The notes: a model not told the origin generated them from the letters alone. Counted from the stretch's first letter, positions 19,265 through 28,273 are shown. The stretch: 64,000 bases of DNA from Achromobacter spanius (GCF_029637605.1 NZ_CP121261.1:3534001-3598000), one strand, 5' to 3'. Translations and numbers: made by a program.

Positions 19265-20239
19265 ATGATCAAACAAAAGAAAGGCCTGATCGCAGGCGGT
19301 GTCGTCGTGGTGCTGGCCTGCGCCTGGTGGGGCTTGGGCGCCTACGCCTCCGGCAAGGCGGAAGACGAAATCGTGGCGCTGCTGGACAAGACCGGCCAGC
19401 GCGACATGGTGCGCTGGCAGAGCATTTCGGCGTCGCCCTTCGGGTCCGCCAAACTGAAACAGGTGACGGTCGGCCCGGCGGGCTCGCCCATCGCCCTGAT
19501 CGACACCGTCAAGATCAGCGGCCTGCGCAACACCAGCGACCGCCGCAGCGGCGACGTCACGATCGAAGGCGCCGCCCTGCCCAACGGCACCAGCGTGCTC
19601 AGCCAGACAGACCTGGCCCGCCGCGCCGGCAAGCTGGACCTGCCGCCCGCCAACCTGCGGGTGCGCTGGGACTATCAGCGTGACGACGACAACGCCGAAC
19701 TGCAATTGACCCTGGAACAACCCGAGGCGCTGAACGCCGAACTGGCGTTAAACCTGGAACGGGTCAACGGCGCGGTTTCCCTGGCGGAAGACCGCGACGC
19801 GCTGGTCGGGCTGGCCATGATGGGCATGATGGGCATGGGCCGTATCGACCGCGCGCTGGCGCCCTTGGCGGAACTGCGCGTCATGTCCGGCAGCCTGTCC
19901 GTGAAGGACGACGGCTACGTCAAACGCAGCGTGGAACTCTTCAAGCGTTACAACCTCACCGCCGAACCCGGCGAAGGCAACCCGGACAAGCAGCGCGCCA
20001 AGCAGTTCGACAAGCTGGTCAGCGACAGCCAAAAACGCTGTGAGGACCAAAAGTCCCTGGCCGGCTTCGACGACAACGACGACGCCTGCCAAGCCATCGC
20101 CCGCTTCGCCAGCGGCGACAAGCGGACCATCGCCCTGACCCTCAATCCCCGCAACGGCGTGTCGATCGCCGAATTGCTCTCCAGCGCCAACAACCAAGGC
20201 AAGGTTTTCGCCTTGCTCGCCCCCACGCTTGAGAACTGA
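19265..20239 (+). CDS. Membrane-anchored periplasmic protein of unknown function
   Basis: 324 residues: a short basic N-terminus, one membrane helix (GLIAGGVVVVLACAWWGLGA) and a large periplasmic domain rich in beta-strand-like segments (SAKLKQVTVGPAGSPIALID). The shape resembles YdgA/DUF945-like or AsmA-like proteins, but I could not identify a signature. Met-rich patch MMGMMGMG at about 181-188. Two cysteines sit in a Lys/Asp-rich loop (KRCEDQKSLAGFDDNDDAC). It follows the 656-residue gene after 19 bases and probably forms an operon with it. This gene is exactly what is missing from the mosaic copy at 24.3-24.9 kb. Confidence 0.6.
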   Translation: MIKQKKGLIAGGVVVVLACAWWGLGAYASGKAEDEIVALLDKTGQRDMVRWQSISASPFGSAKLKQVTVGPAGSPIALIDTVKISGLRNTSDRRSGDVTIEGAALPNGTSVLSQTDLARRAGKLDLPPANLRVRWDYQRDDDNAELQLTLEQPEALNAELALNLERVNGAVSLAEDRDALVGLAMMGMMGMGRIDRALAPLAELRVMSGSLSVKDDGYVKRSVELFKRYNLTAEPGEGNPDKQRAKQFDKLVSDSQKRCEDQKSLAGFDDNDDACQAIARFASGDKRTIALTLNPRNGVSIAELLSSANNQGKVFALLAPTLEN

Positions 20240-20247
20240 TCGGCGCC

Positions 20248-20253
20248 TATAAT
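20248..20253 (+). promoter_or_regulatory. Consensus -10 box for the small lipoprotein gene
   Basis: A perfect TATAAT lies 57 bases upstream of the ATG at 20310. No strong -35 is seen at 17 bases (acgctt). The same TATAAT is preserved in the duplicate at 24638-24643, where the sequence upstream of the shared 8-base junction is different, so any -35 there must differ. Confidence 0.45.
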
Positions 20254-20309
20254 CTTCCGCACACGCTGCGTACGACGCGCTTGCCAAGGCGCAGCCGCGG
20301 GAGACTGAC

Positions 20310-20474
20310 ATGACACGCTCATTGATTCGTTTGCTTGCCCTGCTGGCAAGCGCCGTGGTGATAAGCGGCTGCACCTCCAGCCCGGGCGGCCCGCCTCACC
20401 CCGGCGCCGTCAACCCCTACAGTGAAGGCGGCTTTCACGACGCGGGTCCGAACTATCCGGATACGGGTCGCTGA
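20310..20474 (+). CDS. 54-residue lipoprotein
   Basis: Short gene with a clear lipoprotein signal: MTRSLIRLLALLASAVVISG then Cys21 (lipobox VISGC). The mature part is Pro/Gly-rich, with NPYSEGGFHDAGPNYPDTGR at the end. GGGAGA lies just before the ATG. An intact near-identical copy is encoded at 24700-24864; the two differ at residue 3 (Arg/Pro) and residue 24 (Ser/Gly). Retention of the frame and lipobox in both copies supports it as a real gene. Function unknown. Confidence 0.7.
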   Translation: MTRSLIRLLALLASAVVISGCTSSPGGPPHPGAVNPYSEGGFHDAGPNYPDTGR

Positions 20475-20486
20475 ACGAAGCCACGA

Positions 20487-21683
20487 TCAGCCCGCATCCT
20501 GAATGGCCGCGATCACGCGGCCTAGCTCTGCATCGCGATCCGGCTCGTTGGCGCTGAGATAGCGGGGTTCCGGATAAGCGGCCAGTTGCACCACCACCAG
20601 CGCCCGACGCCGGTCTATGTATATGCGCTGCCCGGAATGGCCCATCGCCATCATCGCGCCGTCTTCGCGCAGCCACCAGCTATAGCCATAGCCCGTCAGC
20701 CCCAACGCCTGGCGGCTGGCGGCATGGAACGCTTCCGGTACCGCGTGCGCCACCGTTCCCGCCTGATCGATCCAGCCCTCCGGCAACACGCGCCGGCCAC
20801 CGATGACGCCGTCATCCAAGACAAACTGCCCCACCCTCCCCAGATCTCGCAGCGCCATGCCGGCACGGCTACCGCCGATCTCCTGCCCGTTCTCGGATTC
20901 CAGTGTGTAGAAGGCGTCGAACTCCATGCCATAGGGCTGCCAGATCTTGCGCGACAGATAGTCGGCCAAGGTGCTGCCGGTTGCCGCTGAAATCAGTGCG
21001 CCCAGCAAGTACGTGTCGCCCGTGTTGTAGTGCCAGACCTCGCCCGGCGCATGCAGGCGGCGGCAGGCGCGCAGCAGCGCCAGCACACCGCCTGGCGTCT
21101 TGTCCGCCAGCGACTTGCTGTAGCGGTTCACATCCGACTGCTTGTCCGTGTAGTCCTCGGTCCACGCCATGCCCGAGCACATCGTCATCAGGTGGCGCAC
21201 CGTCACCTGTTCGTAGGCGCAGCCTTGCATGGCGGGCAGATAGTGCGTGACGGGGTCGTCGATGCTGTGGATGGCGCCGTCCTGCACGGCCGCGCCCACC
21301 AACAGCGCGGTCACGGACTTGATGGTCGACATCGTGGACCAGCGGTCGCTCGGCCGCAGGCCCAGGCCGTAACGCTCCAGCACCACACGCCCTTTGCGTA
21401 TCGCCAGCAGGCCGGCCACGTTGTTGCGGTCCATGAATTCCGGCAGGCCGCGTTGCACGCCTTCGGATTCGTACTGGACCTGGACTTCAGGACCGCGTTC
21501 CAGCTCGCGCGTAACCGGCCCGCGCGCCACGCTGCGGGTGGCGAACAACTGGTCGACGATGCGATAGCCGTAGGACTGCAAGCACGGCGGCCACAGCAGA
21601 AAATCTTCGCTGCGAGGCAAGTGAACCGTGGGTTGGGCAATGACCGCGGCGGCGGGCGGGGTAGACAAATCAGTCATGGGCAA
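20487..21683 (-). CDS. Serine hydrolase of the beta-lactamase/CubicO family
   Basis: 398 residues. Class C-type motifs are visible: the SxxK in MSTIKSVTALLVG, a YNTG in place of YxN (VWHYNTGDTYLLGAL), and GHSGQRIYID as the third box. Such enzymes hydrolyse esters, amides or D-amino-acid peptides; few are real beta-lactamases. The start of the protein lacks a signal peptide, so a cytoplasmic esterase is likely. It is 57 bases downstream of the Bug gene, on the same strand, suggesting a shared transcript and a small ester or lactone substrate. Confidence 0.85.
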   Translation of the reverse strand: MPMTDLSTPPAAAVIAQPTVHLPRSEDFLLWPPCLQSYGYRIVDQLFATRSVARGPVTRELERGPEVQVQYESEGVQRGLPEFMDRNNVAGLLAIRKGRVVLERYGLGLRPSDRWSTMSTIKSVTALLVGAAVQDGAIHSIDDPVTHYLPAMQGCAYEQVTVRHLMTMCSGMAWTEDYTDKQSDVNRYSKSLADKTPGGVLALLRACRRLHAPGEVWHYNTGDTYLLGALISAATGSTLADYLSRKIWQPYGMEFDAFYTLESENGQEIGGSRAGMALRDLGRVGQFVLDDGVIGGRRVLPEGWIDQAGTVAHAVPEAFHAASRQALGLTGYGYSWWLREDGAMMAMGHSGQRIYIDRRRALVVVQLAAYPEPRYLSANEPDRDAELGRVIAAIQDAG

Positions 21684-21740
21684 GGCTCGATACGATGCCG
21701 CGCCGCAGGCATGCTGGAGCGCGGTCGGGAAAGGACGGGG

Positions 21741-22766
21741 TCAATCGTTCTGGATGCCCAGGCGCTTGATGATCGGCCCCCAGGTGGAAGCTTCGCGCTG
21801 CATGGCATCAGCCACCGCCGGACCACCAAAGGTCGCGGGTGGCAGCATATAGATCTGGGCCATCTGCGCGCGCGCGCTCGGGTCGGCCCAGAATGCCCGC
21901 GTTGCCTCGGTCAACCGAGCCAACACGGCGGGCGGCGTGCCTTTGGGCGCCATCAGGCCATACCAGCCGTCGCTGGGAAAATCCTTCGCGCCCACTTCGT
22001 AGATGGTGGGCACATCAGGGAGTTCGACCACGCGCTGGCTGCCGAAAACGACTAGCGGCACGGCCTTGCCCGTCTTGATCTGCGGGATCGCGCCCGACAG
22101 CGCATCCGCCGTCAGGTCGATCTGCCCGCCCACCAGATCCATCATGGCCGGCGCCGCGCCCTTGTACGGCACGTGCGACATCTGCAGGCCAAAATGCTGC
22201 GCCAGGAAAGCCACGTTCAGGTGCGTGGAATTGCCCATGCCGGCCGACCCGTAATTCAGGACACCAGGCTTGCTCTTAGCCACCTTGACCAGATCGTCAA
22301 CGCTTTTGATGCCGCTGGCCGGATTCGTAACCAGCACTTGCGACGTGCCGGCAATCATCGTCACCGGATCAAAGTCGCGCACAGGGTTGTAGGCCAAGGT
22401 CTTGTACGAGAACGGATTCAACGACATGTTCGACGTGCTGCCGAACAGCAGCGAATAGCCGTCCGCCGGCTGCTTGGCGACGTAGGCCGCGGCGATGCTG
22501 CCATTGGCGCCGGGTTTGTTCTCGACAATGACGGTGCCGCCAATCGACTTGGCGACGTAGCTGGCCCAGGCGCGCGCCAACGCGTCCGCCGCACCACCGG
22601 CCGATACCGGCACCACGACCGAAACCGGCTTCGTTGGGTAATCCGCCTGCGCGGCAAACGGCGAGATCAAGGCGCAGGCCATGCTCAGGCCCACCAGCCA
22701 GCGGCGCAGCGGACCATCGGGATATTGCGTCGTTGCGGCATCACGAAAACATCGCGTCTGGACCAT
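21741..22766 (-). CDS. Bug-family substrate-binding protein
   Basis: 341 residues; the mature part opens DYPTKPVSVVVPVSAGGAAD after a signal peptide ending AAQA. The IVENKPGANGSIAAAYVAKQ and VPYKGAAPAMMDLVGGQID segments define the family. The signal peptide is unusually long if the start at 22766 is used; an internal ATG 29 codons in (at 22679, MACALISPF) might be the real start. Expressed divergently from the LysR gene at 22897, which probably controls it. Ligand unknown. Confidence 0.9.
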   Translation of the reverse strand: MVQTRCFRDAATTQYPDGPLRRWLVGLSMACALISPFAAQADYPTKPVSVVVPVSAGGAADALARAWASYVAKSIGGTVIVENKPGANGSIAAAYVAKQPADGYSLLFGSTSNMSLNPFSYKTLAYNPVRDFDPVTMIAGTSQVLVTNPASGIKSVDDLVKVAKSKPGVLNYGSAGMGNSTHLNVAFLAQHFGLQMSHVPYKGAAPAMMDLVGGQIDLTADALSGAIPQIKTGKAVPLVVFGSQRVVELPDVPTIYEVGAKDFPSDGWYGLMAPKGTPPAVLARLTEATRAFWADPSARAQMAQIYMLPPATFGGPAVADAMQREASTWGPIIKRLGIQND

Positions 22767-22809
22767 AGCGGCTCACTGAAAACGGGTGCCGGCATGCGGC
22801 GGAAATGAA

Positions 22810-22869
22810 GCGATCTTAGGATCGCCACTAATTGCCGTCCAATGCATAATCGGCTTACCTTGCATAATC
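22810..22869. promoter_or_regulatory. Candidate LysR operator region
   Basis: The divergent gap between the Bug gene and the LysR gene holds a perfect inverted repeat GCGATC-TTAG-GATCGC (22810-22825) and, nearer the LysR start, a direct repeat TGCATAATC (22844-22852 and 22861-22869) spaced by 17 bases start to start. This arrangement is common at LysR-controlled divergent promoters. Binding itself is not shown. Confidence 0.45.
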
Positions 22870-22896
22870 AAAATGAATAATTTCCAGCAAAGGCGC

Positions 22897-23844
22897 ATGA
22901 ACCTTCAGCAGTTGGACCATTTTCTGGCCGTGGTCGAAACCCAGTCTTTCAGTCGCGCTGCCGACAAGCTGCACCTGACGCAACCCGCGCTCAGCCGCAG
23001 CATCCAGGCGCTGGAAGAGGAATTGGGCGGGCCGCTGCTGGAACGCGGCAAGAACAAGACGCTGACCGCGCTGGGCCAACTGGCACTGGCCCGCGCGCGC
23101 CGAGTGCGCGTCGAATTGGCGGAACTGCGGCGCAGCGCCAAGATTCTGGCCGACGTCGAAGGCGGCACCCTGCGCCTGGGGCTTGGCCCCGCGCCCACCG
23201 CGATGCTGTCCGTGCACCTATTGCAGCACCTGATGCAGCGGTATCCCGCCATCAAGGTGCAGCTCAGTGGCGGCACGGCCGACATGCAGTTGCAGGAACT
23301 GCGCGACGGCGAGGTCGACGCGCTGATCCTGCACCGCAGCCAGGTACCCGCGCACGACGACCTGACCTTGGATCTGTTTCCGCCCACGCCGCTGGGCTTT
23401 GTCTGCCGTGCCGGCCATCCGCTGCTGCAACATCAGCACGCCCTTAGGTTTGCCGAACTACGCAAATATCCGCTGGCCGCGAGCGGCCGCGCGATGAGCA
23501 ATGATGTGCTCCACCGTCTGAACGAGTACTTCGGCAACCGCACCCACTTCCACGACGCCATCCAGTACCAGTCGAACGACGTCAACGCCCTGGTCGAAGT
23601 GGTGCGGCGCAGCGACGCTGTATTCTTCGGCGTGCTGCAAGTGGCCCGCGCCCTGATGGAAAGCGGCGAATTGGCGCCGCTGCATTTGTCGCCGCCGCTT
23701 GCGCTCAGCTCGCAATTCATGTTCGTCACCCTGGACGGCAAAACTCCGCCCCCCATACTGGAAAAAGTCCGCGACTGGTGCGCGGCACAGATGGCGGGCG
23801 GGCATGAATCCAGCGAAGCGGATAAGCCCGGCCAATCCGCTTAG
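22897..23844 (+). CDS. LysR-family transcriptional regulator
   Basis: 315 residues from the ATG at 22897 (MNLQQLDHFLAVVETQSFSR), the usual LysR N-terminus. AAAGG lies close upstream. An ATG at 22873 would add eight residues and cannot be excluded; the ATG at 22786 would run through the operator region. HTH segment RAADKLHLTQPALSRSIQAL. Divergent from the Bug gene, which is the likely target. The gene ends 13 bases before the mosaic region. Confidence 0.88.
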   Translation: MNLQQLDHFLAVVETQSFSRAADKLHLTQPALSRSIQALEEELGGPLLERGKNKTLTALGQLALARARRVRVELAELRRSAKILADVEGGTLRLGLGPAPTAMLSVHLLQHLMQRYPAIKVQLSGGTADMQLQELRDGEVDALILHRSQVPAHDDLTLDLFPPTPLGFVCRAGHPLLQHQHALRFAELRKYPLAASGRAMSNDVLHRLNEYFGNRTHFHDAIQYQSNDVNALVEVVRRSDAVFFGVLQVARALMESGELAPLHLSPPLALSSQFMFVTLDGKTPPPILEKVRDWCAAQMAGGHESSEADKPGQSA

Positions 23845-23857
23845 CCCGACAATCCGA

Positions 23858-24011
23858 TCAACCCGGCTGCGCCAACAAGCGCTGAATCTCCGCCTCCGTC
23901 TCCGCATACTTGCCTTCCCCAAAATGCCTGCGCGGTAAGCGGCATCACCGAGGCGGCCAGCGACGTGGCCAACAGCGCGCCCAGCGCGATTTTCTTGAAC
24001 GTAGCGAACAT
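23858..24011 (-). pseudogene. Remnant of thioredoxin-like (TlpA-type) gene
   Basis: Minus-strand copy of the gene at 37704-38243 with 386 bases deleted. The start (MFATFKKIALGALLATSLAA) and the signal peptide through AQA are kept, then the frame jumps to sequence near the old stop. The catalytic CxxC is gone, so no functional redox protein remains. Confidence 0.85.
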
Positions 24012-24043
24012 GGTCATGCTCCTTGAATTGACGTGAGGGACGG

Positions 24044-24345
24044 TCAGTTGAAAAGGTTGCTGATCCAGGCGTAGGCCAGGAAGTCGTACTGGAAATAGAT
24101 GGTGGCGGCGGTCAGGATCAGCAGCACGCCAAAGCCTTGCTGCAAGCGCTGCGTATAGCGCGACAGGCCACGCACCCTTGCCGCGATGGCCTGGCCGCCG
24201 TAGGCGATCACCAGCATCGGAATGCCCGCGCCGATGGCGAACATCAACAACAAAGTGCTGGATTGCGTCAGGTTCTGCGCCTTGGCGGCCAGCACCAGAA
24301 TCGACGCCAGCACTGGGCCGGCGCTTGGCGTCCATACCGCCCCCA
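24044..24345 (-). pseudogene. Remnant of ccdA-like membrane thiol transporter gene
   Basis: 3' part of a copy of the gene at 38276-38965, about 100 codons including the end ISNLFN. The motif WTPCAGP of the intact copy reads WTPSAGP here, so the reactive cysteine is also lost. The 5' end is replaced by a slice of the 656-residue gene. Confidence 0.85.
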
Positions 24346-24699
24346 CGGCGACTACAAGGCGCTGATGGCTGGCCGCAAAGCCACCGTGCGCATGGTGATC
24401 CATGTGGACGACCACCAGGACAATGACGCCGTGGCCGACTGGCCGTACGAGATCCGCCTGACCGGCCAGAAGGCCATGAAGGAAGGCTGGTATCTAGTGC
24501 CCGGCGAACTCACGCTGGACACCAAGCGCCAGGACCACAACGGCCTGCCGCTGACCTTGCTGACGCTGGGCCAAGCCGCGCCCGTCGCTTGCCAGAAGGC
24601 AGGCTGCGCCGACCTGAACGACCCCTTGGTCGGCGCCTATAATCTTCCGCACACGCTGCGTACGACGCGCTTGCCAAGGCGCAGCCGCGGGAGACTGAC

Positions 24700-24864
24700 A
24701 TGACACCCTCATTGATTCGTTTGCTTGCCCTGCTGGCAAGCGCCGTGGTGATAAGCGGCTGCACCTCCGGCCCGGGCGGCCCGCCCCACCCCGGCGCCGT
24801 CAACCCCTACAGTGAAGGCGGCTTTCACGACGCGGGTCCGAACTATCCGGATACGGGTCGCTAA
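24700..24864 (+). CDS. Duplicate 54-residue lipoprotein
   Basis: Intact second copy of the gene at 20310, with 52 of 54 residues the same (Pro at 3, Gly at 24). The lipobox VISGC and the end PDTGR are kept; the stop is TAA rather than TGA. Its TATAAT is also kept at 24638-24643. It is the only complete gene in the mosaic, and a selected dosage effect is possible but unproven. Confidence 0.65.
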   Translation: MTPSLIRLLALLASAVVISGCTSGPGGPPHPGAVNPYSEGGFHDAGPNYPDTGR

Positions 24865-25000
24865 GACTTTCCCCCATCCGCCCCGCGCCGCCGCCCTTGA
24901 CGGTGCGCGAAACGCATAACAGCTTTGTGCGCCGGGTGCATCCCGCCGCAAGCCGGAAATCCTAGACTACCTGCACACAACAGGAGTCAAGGAGAAGGCT

Positions 25001-26221
25001 TTGCAGCCGCTGTTATCAAACGTGAAAGTGCTGGACCTGAGCCGCATTCTGGCCGGCCCCTGGGCCAGCCAGATCCTGGCCGATCTGGGTGCGGACGTCA
25101 TCAAGGTCGAGCGGCCGGGCCTGGGCGACGACACCCGATCCTGGGGGCCTCCGTTCCTGAAGGACGAACAGGGCCAGGACACCAGCGACGGCGCCTACTT
25201 CATCGCCACCAACCGTGGCAAACGCTCCATCACGCTGGACCTGCAGACGCCTGAAGGCCAGGCGCTGGTCAAGGACCTATGCCGCGACGCGGACGTGGTG
25301 CTTGAGAACTACAAGGTCGGCACCCTGGCGCGCATGGGGCTGGACTATGACTCCCTGTCGAAGATCAACCCGCGCCTGGTGTATTGCTCGGTCACGGGCT
25401 TTGGGCAGACCGGCCCGCGCGCCGCCGAGCCGGCCTACGATTTCCTGATCCAGGCCATGGGCGGCCTGATGAGCGTGACGGGCGAACGCGACGACAAACC
25501 CGGCGGCGGCCCGCAGAAAGTGGGCGTGCCCATCGTGGACCTGACCACTGGCGTCTACGCCGCGCTGGGCATCGTCGCCGCCCTGCTGCGGCGCTCGCAA
25601 ACGGGCCAGGGCGAGTACATCGACGTCGCCATGCTGGACGTGCAGGTCGGCCTCTTGGCGAACCAGGCCATGAACTTCCTGTTGGGCAACCGCGTGCCGC
25701 GCCGTACCGGCACCGCGCACCCGAACATCCAGCCGCAACGCACCTTCGCCTGCGCCGATGGCGACATCGTCATCGTGGTCGGCAACGACGCGCAGTTCGC
25801 CACCCTGTGCCGCGTGCTGGGCAAGCCCGAACTGGCGCAAGACCCCCGCTACGTCAGCAACAGCCAGCGCGTGACCAATCAAGCCACGCTAGACCCGATC
25901 CTGGACGCCATCATCGTCGCGCAGCCGCGTGCGCACTGGCTGGCGGCGTTAAAGGATGCCGGCGTGCCGGCAGGGTCCATCAACACCGTTCCCGAAGTAT
26001 TCGACGACCCGCAGGTGGCGCACCGCGCCATGCTGCGCCGCCTGCCGCATCCGGCCGCCGGCACGGTGCCGCAAGTGATGAACCCCTTGCGCTTTGCCAC
26101 GGCGGACTTGCGGGCGGACCGCGCCCCCCCGCTGCTGGGCCAACACACCGCTGACGTGCTGGCGGAACTGGGCCTCAGCACGCAACAGATCCAGGACTTG
26201 CGCCAGCGCAAGATCATTTGA
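25001..26221 (+). CDS. Class III CoA-transferase (CaiB/BaiF family)
   Basis: 406 residues starting at TTG 25001, preceded by AAGGAGAA at a good distance; no ATG is in a better place. Class III enzymes move CoA between carboxylic acids through an aspartyl-CoA anhydride. The family opening (VKVLDLSRILAGPWASQILA) and GADVIKVERPG, then RGKRSITLDL, are visible, and the aspartate in the DVAMLDVQVG region is where the catalytic Asp falls. First gene of a five-gene operon ending at 31643 that appears to activate, hydrate and oxidise an acyl-CoA. Confidence 0.9.
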   Translation: MQPLLSNVKVLDLSRILAGPWASQILADLGADVIKVERPGLGDDTRSWGPPFLKDEQGQDTSDGAYFIATNRGKRSITLDLQTPEGQALVKDLCRDADVVLENYKVGTLARMGLDYDSLSKINPRLVYCSVTGFGQTGPRAAEPAYDFLIQAMGGLMSVTGERDDKPGGGPQKVGVPIVDLTTGVYAALGIVAALLRRSQTGQGEYIDVAMLDVQVGLLANQAMNFLLGNRVPRRTGTAHPNIQPQRTFACADGDIVIVVGNDAQFATLCRVLGKPELAQDPRYVSNSQRVTNQATLDPILDAIIVAQPRAHWLAALKDAGVPAGSINTVPEVFDDPQVAHRAMLRRLPHPAAGTVPQVMNPLRFATADLRADRAPPLLGQHTADVLAELGLSTQQIQDLRQRKII

Positions 26222-26242
26222 ACAAGACGGAGACTCTGGACC

Positions 26243-27040
26243 ATGACCCTGCCTGAAAACTTGACCGGCCCCTACACCGCGCTGGACGTCACCGTGGACC
26301 ACGGCGTGGCCGTCATCCTGCTGGCCAACCCGCCCGTGAACGCCCTGAGCACCGAGATGATGAACGAGTTGTCCTGGGTGCTGGACCGCATTTCGGAAAC
26401 TCCGGAAGTACGTGCCGTGGTGCTGTCTGGCCAAGGCAAGACGTTCTGCGCGGGCGCTGACTTGAAGAACCGCGCGGCCATCATCAAGGGCCCGGGAGAC
26501 CTGCCGCAGCATTCGCGCCGCACCCGTGAGTGCTTTCACGCCATCCGCGAATGCACCAAGCCCGTGATCGGAGCGATCAATGGCGCGGCGCTGGGCGCGG
26601 GCCTGGCCATCGTGGCCTCTTGCGACATCTTGCTGGCCGCGTCCACGGCGGTCGTGGGCCTGCCGGAAATCAACGTGGGCCTGCTGGGAGGCGGACGCCA
26701 TGGCATGCGCCTGTTCGGCCATTCGCGCCTGCGCAGGATGATGCTGACGGGCCTGCGCGTGGATGGCGACGAGCTCTATCGGCTGGGCATTGTTGAAGCG
26801 TCCGTGCCCGCCGAGGCCTTGATGGACCGCGCCCTGGAATTGGCGCATGAGCTGGCGTCCAAGAGCCCCCTGGCCACCGTGCTGGCCAAGCAGACGCTGA
26901 ACGCCATCGAAGACATGAGCCTGCGCGACGGCTACCGGTACGAGCAGGACATGACCGCCGCCATCGCCAAGACCGAAGACGCCCAGGAAGCGCGCCGCGC
27001 CTTCCTGGAAAAGCGCGCGCCCGTATTCCAGGGCAAATAA
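26243..27040 (+). CDS. Enoyl-CoA hydratase/isomerase family protein
   Basis: 265 residues with the crotonase fold: the oxyanion segment (GQGKTFCAGADLK) and the catalytic-region helix (NGAALGAGLAIVASCDIL, PEINVGLLGGG). The second catalytic glutamate position reads EINVGLL, as in many hydratases. Located between two CoA-transferase genes, 21 bases after the first and 9 before the second, so it is in the same transcript. Substrate unknown; hydration of an enoyl-CoA formed by the dehydrogenase downstream is the simplest role. Confidence 0.9.
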   Translation: MTLPENLTGPYTALDVTVDHGVAVILLANPPVNALSTEMMNELSWVLDRISETPEVRAVVLSGQGKTFCAGADLKNRAAIIKGPGDLPQHSRRTRECFHAIRECTKPVIGAINGAALGAGLAIVASCDILLAASTAVVGLPEINVGLLGGGRHGMRLFGHSRLRRMMLTGLRVDGDELYRLGIVEASVPAEALMDRALELAHELASKSPLATVLAKQTLNAIEDMSLRDGYRYEQDMTAAIAKTEDAQEARRAFLEKRAPVFQGK

Positions 27041-27049
27041 GGAGCCGTC

Positions 27050-28273
27050 ATGAACGGAGCATTGGAGGGCGTGAAAGTCCTGGACCTGAGCCGTGTGTTC
27101 TCCGGCCCCTGGGCGGCGCAGATGCTGGCGGACTTTGGCGCCGACGTCATCAAGGTGGAACGCCCGGGCCGGGGCGACGACGTGCGGCACCAGGGCTACC
27201 CGATGCCCGACCGCAAGGGCGAACCCAGCGCGCAGACCTCTTCATTCGTGGCGATGAACCGTGGCAAGAAATCCCTGACGATCGATATCTCGCGACCTGA
27301 AGGACAAGCCCTGGTTCATCGCTTGGCGCAGGGTGCCGACATCGTGATCGAGAATTTCAAGGCAGGCGACCTGCGCCGCTACGGGTTGGACTATGCATCG
27401 CTGTCCGCGATCAACCCCCGACTGGTGTACTGCTCGATCACCGGCTTCGGCCAGACCGGCCCCTATAGCCACCTGCCCGGCTACGACCCCATCTTCCAGT
27501 CCATGAGCGGCTTGATGAGCGTCACCGGCGTGCCCGATGGCGAGCCGGGCGCCGGCCCCGTGAAAGCGGGCTATTCGGTGTCGGACCTGACGGCGGGCTT
27601 CTACGCCGTGGCGGCCATTCTGGCGGCGTTGCGGCATCGCGACCAGGTGTCCGGCGTGGGCCAGCATATCGACCTGGCGCTGCTGGATGCGCAGATCGCC
27701 GCCATTTCACACATCGGCATGAACTACCTGGCCAGCGGCAAACTGCCTGCGCGCATGGGCTCGGCCTCACAGATAACCGCGCCGTTTCGCGCCTTTGCCT
27801 GCCGCGATGGCCACCTGATGGTGGCCGTGGGCAACGACTCGCAGTTTCGCAGCTTTTGCTCGGTCATTGGCCTGCCTGCCTTGGCCGATGACCCGCGCTT
27901 TGTCAGCAATCCGAAGCGCGCCGCCGCGCAAACGGACCTGTCGCGCCTGATCGAGCCGGCCATGCTGGCGCGCACCGTCAGCGAATGGAATGACGCGCTG
28001 GCGGCCGCCAACGTGCCTTGCGGCCCGATCTACACGATGGATCAGGTATTCGAAGACCCGCAGGTGCGGCACCGCAAGGTACTGGGCAGCGTCTTGCATC
28101 CCGAACTGGGCGACATGCCCGTCATCAACAACCCGATTCATTTTTCCGGGACGCCGATCGCACCCGGCCTGCCGCCGCCCCTGTTGGGCGAACACACGGC
28201 GGCGGTGCTGCGCGGTGAATTGGGCCTGTCCGAAGACGAGATCGCGCGCCTGCACGCCGAGGGCATCGTATGA
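27050..28273 (+). CDS. Second class III CoA-transferase (CaiB/BaiF family)
   Basis: 407 residues and clearly paralogous to the gene at 25001: VKVLDLSRVFSGPWAAQMLA and GADVIKVERPG. It keeps the aspartate in HIDLALLDAQI. Two class III transferases in one operon may serve the substrate and product, or form a heteromer as described for some family members. ATG at 27050 after GGAG; the stop overlaps the ATG of the acyl-CoA dehydrogenase gene by four bases. Confidence 0.9.
   Translation: MNGALEGVKVLDLSRVFSGPWAAQMLADFGADVIKVERPGRGDDVRHQGYPMPDRKGEPSAQTSSFVAMNRGKKSLTIDISRPEGQALVHRLAQGADIVIENFKAGDLRRYGLDYASLSAINPRLVYCSITGFGQTGPYSHLPGYDPIFQSMSGLMSVTGVPDGEPGAGPVKAGYSVSDLTAGFYAVAAILAALRHRDQVSGVGQHIDLALLDAQIAAISHIGMNYLASGKLPARMGSASQITAPFRAFACRDGHLMVAVGNDSQFRSFCSVIGLPALADDPRFVSNPKRAAAQTDLSRLIEPAMLARTVSEWNDALAAANVPCGPIYTMDQVFEDPQVRHRKVLGSVLHPELGDMPVINNPIHFSGTPIAPGLPPPLLGEHTAAVLRGELGLSEDEIARLHAEGIV

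Larger units (their letters stand above)
23857..24862. repeat. Mosaic segment assembled from copies of two other regions of this window
   Basis: Four blocks lie end to end, each near-identical to a source elsewhere in the window and in the same orientation. 23857-23926 matches 37703-37772. 23927-24345 matches 38159-38577, so 386 bases of source are missing between blocks. 24346-24637 matches 18879-19170. 24630-24862 matches 20240-20472, joined to the previous block at a shared TCGGCGCC. The result contains the tail of a thioredoxin-like gene, the 3' part of a ccdA-like gene, a slice of the 656-residue gene, and a complete copy of the 54-residue lipoprotein gene. Scattered mismatches show it is not a fresh assembly duplication. 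Confidence 0.9.

Noticed and set aside
17431..19272. 613-codon minus-strand frame with a Gly/Arg/Cys-rich stretch
   Set aside because: Antisense of the Ala/Pro linker gene; the Gly-rich repeats are just the reverse of GCx/CCx codons.
24137..24703. 188-codon frame spanning the mosaic
   Set aside because: It joins antisense ccdA sequence to a slice of the 656-residue gene; it is a chance product of the fusion and has no ribosome site.
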